Positions 25,300 to 35,260 of a stretch of 64,000 nt of DNA are shown one piece after another (position 1 is the first letter of the stretch; each line of letters opens with the position of its first letter). The stretch is from NCBI GenBank assembly GCA_003254925.1, contig QANZ01005865.1, positions 46,567-110,566 on the forward strand, read 5' to 3'. The notes under the pieces were generated by a model that saw only the letters and a list, made by a program, of their open reading frames with translations, did no database searches and had not been told where the DNA came from. Made by a program: the position numbers and the translations under genes. This DNA comes from Chamaecrista fasciculata. Lineage: Eukaryota; Streptophyta; Magnoliopsida; Fabales; Fabaceae.

Positions 25300-26070
25300 T
25301 ATNCGGCAAGGCGAGTTACATCCTAAGGAGAAGACTTAAGTTCAATTACGCGGATAGGCGGAGTTACACTGTGCCGTTTTTTCTGCCACACCGGACGTAT
25401 TAGAAACAAGCAATTATTGTCATGATTCTCACATGAACATGGAATGGAATAGTGGTAAGAGCTTATGGAATAAGTGCTTTTCAAAAAGGAGATGGAACGT
25501 AACACAACACAAGAAAGAGAAGGATAAGGTGCTTGAATTGACTTGATTATGGCTTTGTGAGAGAAAATGAGAAAACAAAAATATAAATATATATATATTG
25601 TGATGAAAAGCCAAACAACGTTAAAATCTGAAACATTTGATGTAATCTCGATCCAGAGAATATAGGAAAGAGGGACGCCCTTTTGTTTGGTCAAGTTTGT
25701 GGAGTTTTCTCTTATCTTTTTCGTCTGAGGATGACGCCTTTCGAACCATATCCAGCAAAATCGTATTCATGATGGAACGAATCATCCTGGCCCGATATTA
25801 GACGACTACAAATTTAAACAGCAAAATTTCCTTTGGATTTTAAGTGATTTAGATCTCGAATCTACTTTATTATAATTCTCATACTTCTAATCAAAGATCA
25901 AGTAAATCCGAAACAATGGCATTCAAATTTACTTGGAGATTTTAAAATAATTAAGTGAACAAAAGAATCTTAGCTTCTTTTATTTTGTCGTTTATTAGGT
26001 GTGTTGGATAAGAATATTTACAGTGAAGAAGCAGTGGTAAGTAATTACTATACATAGCAAATTTGGACCA

Positions 26071-26320
26071 ACTACTTTTTTTTTTTTTTTTTTTTTTTTT
26101 NNNNNTTTTTTTTTTTTTTTTTTTTTTTTTCTGGGTAAAAAGTTGAGGTGAGTTGAGTCGGGAGTTATTAAGATCAATACATGCTTCCAGGCTCTATAAG
26201 CTTTTACATAAGTACTTATAAAATCGCCTACCAACAAGACCCTCGCATCGACAGTGGGATTCAAACTCACGACCTTGTGAGTTATGAGTTGACTCCTTAC
26301 CAACTAGGTGAACCTTTGTT
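26071..26320 (-). mobile_element. tRNA-derived SINE with poly(A) tail
   Basis: Read on the minus strand, the head (26320 to about 26235) has an A-box-like CTAGTTGGTAAG and a B-box-like GAGTTTGAATCCC, the two internal RNA polymerase III promoter parts of a tRNA. A non-tRNA body follows, then a tail of about 50 A (poly-T on the plus strand, 26076-26130, with five Ns inside). Flanking repeats GCAAATTTGGACCA (26057-26070) and GGCAATTTGGACTA (26321-26334) fit an aged target-site duplication. It is not a functional tRNA: no acceptor stem or cloverleaf forms. Confidence 0.8.
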
Positions 26321-26720
26321 GGCAATTTGGACTAAATATTAATTGAAGTAGGAGAAACTAAAGTACAAATATCCCTTAAACTCTCCCTTGTTTATAAAAT
26401 ATCATGGGTTGAAATACCTTATTTGTTTTTAAATTTATTTATCTACTTTTGAATTCTTATGAGAAATTACTTCATTTATGATTTTGTAGCACCATTCTTT
26501 AAAATTACAAAACAATGAGTGAGTAACAAAAGTATTCAATCCGTTAAAACTAACTCAAATCACCTAATTGGGTTGGATTACGATTTTATTTGGGTTAGAA
26601 ATTTTGATCATCCGATGAATAGGTTGGGCTACATGTTTTAATTTTGTAAATTCATTCAACCAAATTCAACCCGTTAACCTTCCTACCAAAAAACCCGTTA
26701 ACCTACACCCTTACTCTCTA

Positions 26721-27376
26721 GGGTTGGGTTAATTTTAGGGTGGTTTGGTTTGGGCTAGAATTTTATGAGGTTGGGTTGATTTGGATTGGATTTTGAAAAA
26801 TAAATATTTCAGCCCAAATCAAACCAAATCAAATAGCAGCAGGTTGAGTTGGGCGGGCTGGTCAATTCTAATTTGCAAACAATTTTTTTTCCAAAAATAT
26901 ACTTGTCTTTATAATTTTTTTATCTTTCAATTTTTGTATATTTAATTTTGATGAAAAAATGTCTTATTATCATGATTCATGAATTAATAATATAATTGAA
27001 AGTCATATATACTCATCTAAAAAAGTTGAAGTTGGCGTATACAAGTTAAACTTAATTAATTGAAAGTGAAGTTACTAATGCAACATTAAGACTAAGGGGA
27101 AAAAATAGTTCAAGAGTCATATATATATATATATATTATATAATTATATTAACTATTATATATATATATATATATTAAAATTTAAAAATAAAAATAAATA
27201 AATGGCGAGCTCGCGTGTTGGTTGGGTTGAGCGGGCTCAAAAATCTGAAACCTACAGCCCAACCTAAACCACTACGAGTTGAAAATTTTCAAATCAAATC
27301 AACCCGTCAATCCAAACCTGCGGGTTGGATTGGTTTTGTCGGATTAATGAGTTGGCTCGAATCATTGAATACCCCT
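26721..27376. mobile_element. Non-autonomous hAT-type element
   Basis: Perfect 8-bp target duplications ACTCTCTA lie at 26713-26720 and 27377-27384. The right end read inward is AGGGGTATTCAATGATTCGA and the left end is GGGTTGGGTTAATTTTAGGG, the style of short plant hAT elements. Subterminal regions are rich in GGGTTGG/CCAACCC in both orientations. The core is AT-rich with two (AT)n runs (27118-27137, 27160-27175). There is no transposase. Confidence 0.75.
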
Positions 27377-27620
27377 ACTCTCTATACTCAACATTTTTCA
27401 TCAATCGTGGTTCTATGCCAATGTAGGATTTTAATTAGGGATTACACGTTTCACTCAATCACTCATCTTTAATGATAATATTTTTCTTGTAATTTATTGT
27501 TGAATTTTCTTTGATACTACTCTAGCGATCTCTTTCACAATGGAAAAAGAGTTGTGATAGTGAGATGGATAAAAAGTATAATTCATAACTAAAGATTGAT
27601 GTTCGCTTACATATATTATA

Positions 27621-27920
27621 CTAGGGGCTTTGCGTGCCCTAACGGGCACGCAAATATTAGAGATCAAAATGAAATTGATAGTAAACATTATGGACCCAAG
27701 TGAGGTTTTGACCTAAAAAAAATAAACTATTTCCCACATTATAGAGAAAGATAGGGAGAGGGAGAGGCACAACCCACGTTCTCAACCGACTTTCTAATTT
27801 TTTATTTAATTTATAATTATAATATGAACAATTATATATTTTTTGATTGGTTAATTAAAGTTTAGCCTAAAGTTAAAAATGAAGGACGACCAGAAAGGGG
27901 TGGAGCCATATAATATAAGA
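27621..27920 (-). mobile_element. Non-autonomous Helitron, copy H3 (complete ends)
   Basis: On the minus strand: A|TCTTATATTATATGGCTCCA at 27920, and at the other end the hairpin GCGTGCCC-GTTA-GGGCACGC, then AAAGCCCCTAG|T, finishing at 27621. The 5' TC, 3' CTAG, hairpin 7 nt before CTAG and insertion between A and T are all present. The element is 300 bp with a non-coding core. Its 5' end directly abuts the 3' end of copy H4. Confidence 0.88.
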
Positions 27921-28090
27921 TTAGGGGTTTTTCGTGTCCTAACGGGCACGGAAATATGTGTGTACCGTTTGATTTAACATTTGTAGTTATTCAATGACTA
28001 AATAGTATATTTCTATTATTCAAGGACTAAATCGTTAGAAGTGTGAAAATTAAAAGACAAAATAATAAGTTTTCACTTTCTTAAATCTCA
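27921..28090 (-). mobile_element. Non-autonomous Helitron, copy H4 (5' end not located)
   Basis: On the minus strand it ends at 27921 with the hairpin CGTGCCCGTTAGGACACG, then AAAAACCCCTAA. This is a CTAA (CTRR) terminus followed immediately by the TC of H3. The subterminal part ('caaggactaaatcgttag..aaagacaaaataataag') resembles H1 and H2. Its 5' TC end could not be placed, so the right boundary is approximate. Confidence 0.65.
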
Positions 28091-28705
28091 TCTACTACTT
28101 TCTCCCTCTCATTATCTTTACAGTTAGCCAATTATCAAGCTGTACATGTTAATTTCTTATTTCTTTTAATTTTTAATTCAATTATTTTTTACCAACCGAA
28201 AGCACTCTCACACATATAATATAGTATAAATTGTTATGATTCAAAGAGTTGTAATTTATAATTTTTTAAAAAAAATTAGTAAATATATTTTTTCTTTAAA
28301 AAAATGAAATGGTTTAACTCACCAACTGAAAAAATAAATATAATACAATACTTCTTTTTTTACAAAAATTAAATAAATGTAATACAATATTTTAAAATTT
28401 TATGTATTATAAAAATTTTAAAATGTAAAGATAAAATATTAAATATCTCATATATATTGAAATATTATAATAATAAATTCTTATTTATTATGTTTTTCTA
28501 GTAGTTATAAATGCAAAAAATTCATAAAAATAAGTTTATATTAATAAAAAATAATATATTTTAAAAATTTCCACTATTTGTCAAATCTAAGGTCTAAATA
28601 TTAATTTTAATACACGTTCATATGTAAATTTAGATAAAAAAAAATTATACTATATATTCATACCCTATCCATCCTAATCATGTCTTGATATATGCTACCG
28701 AGATA

Positions 28706-28850
28706 GGATCCTCTGTAGTGCACTTTAGGTGAAGTGCAGAGAGAGATAGGAATAGGTTAGAGAGAGAAAGTGACAGTAGAACCCACTTTCTCTCTCTACT
28801 TGTTCTTTTCTCTCTCTACACTTCACCTAAAGTGCATTATAAATGATCCA
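28706..28850. repeat. Palindromic foldback MITE
   Basis: The left arm GGATCCTCTGTAGTGCACTT.. (28706-28746) and right arm (28810-28850) are near-perfect reverse complements. A second inner hairpin lies between them (GAGAGAGAAAGTG / CACTTTCTCTCTC). The total is 145 bp and non-coding. If transcribed it would form a long hairpin. No clear target duplication was seen. Confidence 0.75.
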
Positions 28851-28883
28851 AATTGGTATACCTCACTTACATTTTATTGTCCT

Positions 28884-29434
28884 TTACATTATAGACACAA
28901 GTATAAATGAAGAACTTTGAATAGATGCTTTTAGTTGTGAACCAATTAATACAGCATGCGTATACTGACCTTCAATATCGAAGTTCAAACAATCGAGGAA
29001 ACATGAGCGTGACGTACACTGCAAAGCTATAGATTTTTCTTGGCAGCCAAACACACTTTCAGATTTATTAGTCATACTAAAGAGATCTATAAAAATTAAA
29101 AGTAATGGATAGGCCAAAGCCAAATGGGGGAATTGAATAGTGATTGTTGGATTTTGTAAGATCACCAACTTATGACATTTCAAGCTATACCTAAAAGGAG
29201 ATTAGGTTGAAATGTGGATCTCTTAAACTGACTTAATTAGTAAGAATGAACGGTTGGATCTCTTTCCATCTTTCATTTTCTCCGTTGATCAGGCTTTCTT
29301 TTACTCTCTCTCCTCCTCTCTTTTTCTTTGATAATATTTCAGCTGCCTCATGAAATTTCCACTTTTGTTGATTTTCTTCCTACAAATTGATTATGATCAG
29401 AATATAAAAATATTTCTTAAATAATAATATTAAT
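28884..29434. other. Intergenic, nothing recognised
   Basis: There is no coding signal beyond short AT-rich frames and no element ends. Confidence 0.5.
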
Positions 29435-29946
29435 AAGGATAAATTAGACATAAGGTTCCTATGGTTTGGCCCATTTACATAAAGGGTCCCTGTGGTTAAA
29501 AAGTAGAAAATAAAGGATGTGGTTTACTCCGTTAACAAAAAGTGTCATGAGATACATTTTCGTCCAAAATTTAACAGAAATCTTAGCTAAAATACTATTT
29601 AAGAACTTAATTATTAATTTTTATGCGTTTGACTTCATATTTGTATGAAATTTGACGAGAATTTTAACTAAAATACTATTTTAAGACCCTAACTATTACT
29701 ATGAATTTTTTTTTCGTGTCAAAGTCTTTATCTCATACAAATAGGGAGTCAGACTCATAAAAATTAATAGTTAGAGTCTTAAACTAGTATTTTAGCCAAA
29801 ATTTCTGTCAAATTTTAGACGAAAATATATATACCTCAAGACCCTTTTTGTTAACAGAGCACCCTTATTTGCCACTTTTTAACCCACATGACCTTTTTCT
29901 GTAAATAGGTCAAACCACATGGACCTTCTGTGTAATTTACTTTAAT
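29435..29946. repeat. Foldback element, about 510 bp
   Basis: The first ~150 bp ('aggttcctatggtttggccc..agggtccctgtggttaaa') are mirrored as the reverse complement in the last ~150 bp ('tttaacccacatgacc..ggtcaaaccacatggacc'). Inner arms also pair ('aaaatttaacagaaa' with 'tttctgtcaaatttta'). The inverted structure without coding suggests a MITE or Mutator-like foldback. The target duplication is not clear. Confidence 0.7.
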
Positions 29947-31933
29947 AATAGTATCAATAAAATCAGCATTATAGTTAATGAATTATATTAATATGAATAT
30001 TTTTTATAGTTAATTGAAATATAAAGAAACTATTTTTTTAATGGAAAATACACAATTTGGAGTTTGGACATTATTGAAAAAGCGTATTGTTTATTGTATT
30101 TACTTAAAATTATTATTTTTTATATTTTAGACTTTATCCGTATAATATTTAAAAATTATTTTTGAAAAAAAAAATCATATAAAGTAATCGTCGACGAGCT
30201 AGCGTGAAAACATTGTCAAGAAAATACATGATTATTCCAAGCAAAGCAATTGATGCGCATAAACTCATTATCAATAATCACTTTTCACAAAGTACCCTAT
30301 AAGCACTAGGATAATTAGGAGATTGATGATAGAGTTACAGCGATTGCCTTTGATAAGTCGTCGTTTTCCTCGATTATATTCGTTGTTCGGCAATGTGCAA
30401 CTTATCTACTATGTAAGATAATTACAATGTTTTAATTATTGTTTGGCCATTATATTACAATTTACAATGTTTTAATCTATATAAACTTAAAAAAAAAACC
30501 CACAAAAAATACATAACTCATTTTCTCACCAAGTCTCTATTCAACTTTCAGTTTTTCTTTATATAATATAAAAAATGATAACAACATAAGAAAAATTGAA
30601 AAAGACAGCAAGCTAGAGCTGTGAGGTCAAGTTACATGAGTTATCCACTGTAGTGAGCCCATGATTAACTTTGTTTTCGCCTGTACTTGACGAAGCAACT
30701 AGACCCCGAGCCTCTAGTCTCGTCCTAAAAGATTCAAAATTAGAAATGTTACAGCTAAATATAGCAAAATAGTAAGCGACAGAAAAGTTAATGATATCAG
30801 CGACACTTTGGCACGCTTTCAAACTCTCTCATTACGAAATTTTTAAATAATATCTAGTCATGAGACGGTCAACCAAGCCTCATAGTAACGAGGAGAATTT
30901 CTCTTCCACCTCTTTATCCGTTTGTAAAACCATCTCTGAAACACTTGATCAGAACCTAAAAGTCGACCTGATGAAGATAAGTAACTCAAACTATACCGCT
31001 CTACTAAAACTACAATTGAGGAATATGTGGGACATAGAATCAGTCTGATACTCACAGAATAAACAAATGACCTTACATCTTAAGCGATGACGATTCAAAT
31101 TCAAAAATGTCATAATATCGTCATGTCAACTTCGAGTCTTTTTTTTTTTTTCGTTATAGGAAAGAAAGCAATAGAAACTATAACTAGCGACCATTTTTCC
31201 TAAACGTAATGTTTTAAAAATCAGCCAGTCATTAAATTGATAAAAATGTTAGATCATAAATTAATTAATTGATTAAATCAATTAATTTAATAATTAAACT
31301 ATATTATATTATAAATAAAAAATATTAATTAGTTATTTTAATGAAAAATAATATATTTTATATTATAAATTCATAATAAAAATTGAATTATTATAATTAA
31401 AATATCACAATAAAAATAATATATATTTTTTAATTTATTTATTAAAAATAAATCAAGTAACAATATAAATTATATCAATATAAGATATGATTACATAAGA
31501 GTATATTTTTAATTTAAAACTCTACAAGCATATTTACAATAAAATTAATTTAACAAGAAAAAATAAAAAAAAAATAATTAAATGTTTCGTTTAAAAGTCT
31601 TTTCATTACTAATAATTAAAGTCAAAGTCTAATCAACTAAAAACATAACAACCCAAGTGTATCAACTATCAATACATGCATCAACTAACTCTTGAATCCA
31701 ATTTTGCAAAACAAAAATTGAATTCATCGGAATTAAAAAAAAAATCAAGTTACTTTTTTTTGCAAAAGTATGAAGAGGTAGCGCGCGTGCATTCGTGATG
31801 TGACTGAAGAAGCCATAATCGATGTTAGATTTGATTCAGGATTGGCCAAATAAAAGGCGAAATAGCTATAGCTTCAGCTTGTGTTGTGACTTATGAGACT
31901 TTAATTTAGGCGAATATGGTTACAAAGGGCGCT
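29947..31933. other. AT-rich intergenic DNA, nothing recognised
   Basis: There are long A/T runs (31240-31620 is almost pure A+T). Short frames lack similarity to anything I recognise. Confidence 0.5.
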
Positions 31934-32069
31934 GGATCCTCAGCTGTTCAGCACATGATGCTGTGCGATGAGGACTAATTGTCGAACGTCACGTATACAT
32001 TGACGCATACGTGGCACTCGGCGACTGATCCTCATCGCACAACACCATGTGTTGAACAACAGAGGATCC
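31934..32069. repeat. Palindromic foldback MITE
   Basis: A 136-bp near-perfect palindrome starts GGATCCTCAGCTGTTCAGCA and, read from the other end, GGATCCTCTGTTGTTCAACA. Its arms are about 60 bp, centred on ACGTATACATTGACGCATACGT. The GGATCCTCTGT terminus is shared with the foldback at 28706-28850, suggesting one family. It is non-coding. Confidence 0.75.
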
Positions 32070-33759
32070 GATCTTGTTACAAAGTTGTTTGTCTCAGATT
32101 GTGGTTGGGGCACACAAGACAGACAAAAGAGCCATGGCTAAACCCCCCTCACAATCACATAAATACCTCAATATTTCAAAACACACCATTAATTCATTTT
32201 TGTTATATCTTTCATATTAGATATAAAAAACTTTACTAAAGTTTTTCTCTATATATAATTGAAGTACCACCAATTCTGCTCCTTTTAAGTTTTGTATAGT
32301 GCAAAAGATTCATATTCCCCTGCCCCGCGATCGAATACATAATTCGAAAGTGTTTGTCCACATTAAGGCAAATGATTTAATTCTCTTTTTCTTTGGGAGA
32401 AAATAATTCTTTTTCATTTTAAAGATCTCTAGATTTATGTAAATTGATGCCACTGTATTATGAGTAATAAGTTTTGTTGATATGTACATATAGTATAAAT
32501 CTCCCAAAATATTTCTTAAAAGTCTGTCTCTTTAATTCAGTAATTATTACAAAGTCTCAGATTAAAAAAATCAACCTCGCAAAACAAAACCTTACATAAA
32601 TTTGCATTATTTGGATGAATTTTTAATTAATTTTACTTGTAAATAAATAACCAAGATAATTAAAATTAATGAGAACAAATCTCAAACAATCGTCTCTAAA
32701 TATAAATGGATTAAATGATTCATTGCACAGTGATACGAGTATAATTAGCTTATCGTAAAATAAATGCATTAGCATGTGCAAGTCTTCAGAAACAGTTCCT
32801 CTCAAGTCTCAACGCGCATGTTAAATAAAACTTTGACCAATTTATGAAACCACAACCTCTTCAGGGTCACGTGGCTCAGAACCTGCCACGTATGAGATTT
32901 CAATTCTTTAATTATGAATGAATAATTAAATAGGGGAAAGAGAGCTGTCATCTTAATTAAATACTCGGAAATTGTTGCTGATAAATAACAAACAAAAAAG
33001 CTTGTGCATCAAACACCAGATAATAATATAAAATTTGCATTAGAAACTTTAAGGAGCTCACGAGATATTCTTCTATAGTGTATATATAGAACTATATCTG
33101 TTCGTTCCCAGATATGACAATCAAATAAAATTAAACAAACAAGGAACTTAAATGCAGATTTTGTTTCCTAATTTGTCAGGCAAATAGTGAAACAATTGTG
33201 TCAGCATTCTGGGGAAAGATCATGATGGTGCATGAGAGTAATGGGTTGGATGCATGCACAATATATCTGCAATATGCTCATCTTTAATTTTTTTTTCTCC
33301 AATTGCAATATTATATTGCGTAATATACGGCAAAAACTGTACTTGTTTCAAACATGTAATCAAAGTTTGTAAATATAACGTATGACGCAGTAAATATATC
33401 TACAAGTTTGGATGTGATTTTTTTTTTAAATTATACTATGAACCGATTTCACTTTTATATCTTATTTTTTTTTTCAATATATATATATATATATATATAC
33501 ATGTTGCACAAGTGTAGCATAAAACTCATGGAATTCTATGCAAACTGCAGCGGTCACTTGTATTATTGTTCTCTCATTATTTCCACCACATAAATTAAGC
33601 AAGTTTGGAAATCAATCAATTATCTCATTTCCACGTGCAAATGTGTTATGATGCTGATGGCCAAAGCAATGCAAGTAATAAAAGTAATTTATAACCTTTT
33701 CGGAACATCACCTGAGGAACATTTCGGGCTTTCTTAAATTCCTATACCTATTTTTTTAT
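32070..33759. other. Intergenic, nothing recognised
   Basis: AT-rich, with a (TA)n microsatellite at 33477-33499. No gene is visible. Confidence 0.5.
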
Positions 33760-35260
33760 AGTATTAATGAACCGGGATTAATTTTTAAACTATTTATCAA
33801 ACTATATTAATTTTACGGTTCATTTCTAGAGCATGCGATCTTACTACGCACGGCGCATTACTGAAATGAAACAAGAAGCTAACGTAGGGCGCATACAGAA
33901 AACCAAACTTGCAAAATTTAATTTTCAGAAAAATTTAAACGCAAGGTGCATACAATAAATTGGATCTATAGAGTTTTTTTTTTCCAAATTCTTTTTCTTA
34001 AAACATAGGGCGTACACAACAAATTGGATCTACAGAATTATTTTTTCAAAAAAAATTTTCACACAAGGCGCGTATGAGAAATGGAACAAATTCAAAATTG
34101 AATTTTTTGTCCAACTACGTGGAGGGCGCATATCACATATGCACCCTCCACAAATTAAATTTGTTTTAATTGATTAAAACTCTATTTTTGGTTTTTAATA
34201 TTATTTCTAAATTTCATTTTAGTGTATAATGTATTTTTTGTTCTATTTTGATGTGTGATTCAAATCTGAATGCAATGAAATTAAACTAAAAGTTAAAGTT
34301 GATTAATTTTTAATTTGCCTAGTTGGAATTATTAGTGAACAAGGTGAAATCAGACCCGAAAATTGACAGATTGTTTCATGAATTTGGTCATATCTCTCTC
34401 GTTTCAAATTCAAATGCAACAAAATCGAAGCTGCAAATTACTCTTGACGAATTCTTTATCTGTCTAGTTGGGAATGTTGATAAATGAGGTCAAATAATGC
34501 TTCGAAAGTAAGTTTGGAGAAAACATCAACATCAACATTTGAAGTACTATTTGACCTCGTTTATCAACGGTCCCAACTAGATAGATAAAGCACTCATCAA
34601 GACTAACTTGCAGCTCCACTTTTATTGCATTTGAATTTGAAATAGAAAAAAATGACCAAATTCATGAAACAAGCGGTCTATTTTCGGGCCCGATTTCATG
34701 GTTAATTTGATCTCGTTTACCGATAATTTCAACTGGGCAAATAAATAATTAATCAAATTTAACTTGTAACTTTAATTTCATAGCATTCAGATTTAAATTA
34801 TGCATCAAAATAAAGCAAAATATACATTATGTACTAAAATGAAATTTAGGAACAATATTAAAAACCAATATAGATTTTTGATCAATTAAACGAATTGCTA
34901 TTTAATTTGGGTATGCTTCATTTGTGATATGCGCCATCCACAACACAAATTAATAGATCAACAATTGTTTCATTTGTACTATGCGCCTTATGTTTCAATA
35001 AAATTTTTGAATGTTCCATTTATTGTTAGCACCATGTGTTGTGAGTGAAAATATTAAATTTTTAAACATTCCAATTAAAGATAGTGCCTTGTATTGGGTA
35101 GAAAATTAAATTTTTGAATGATTCATTTGTTGAATGTGCCTTGCGTTCTGTTATTATTCACTTTAACTCATGCGCCCTGTGTATAGAGAGATCAGATGAT
35201 CAGTGAAAATGACATATTTTGCTGAATAGTTTAAAATGAAATACCTGCCTAATAATACTT
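33760..35260. repeat. Large inverted-repeat (foldback) element with subterminal GCGCATA motifs
   Basis: The two halves are reverse complements about a centre near 34530: 'gtctagttgggaatgttgataaatgaggtc' is mirrored by 'gacctcgtttatcaacggtcccaactag', and 'cctagttggaatt' by 'aatttcaactggg'. The arms stay alignable for roughly 700 bp each. Outer parts carry many copies of (A)GGGCGCATA/TATGCGCC on both sides. There is no transposase frame. End positions are approximate. A Mutator-like foldback is the likeliest class. Confidence 0.65.

Noticed and set aside
25995..26303. 102-aa minus-strand frame rich in lysine
   Set aside because: It is the poly(A) tail and body of the SINE read through five Ns; not a gene.
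26235..26320. tRNA gene on the minus strand
   Set aside because: The A- and B-box-like motifs are there, but no acceptor stem or cloverleaf forms and a poly(A) tail follows; this is a SINE head.
27621..27960. GC palindromes read as transcription terminators or regulatory hairpins
   Set aside because: They sit at fixed distance from TC/CTRR element ends and recur in four copies, so they are Helitron 3' hairpins.
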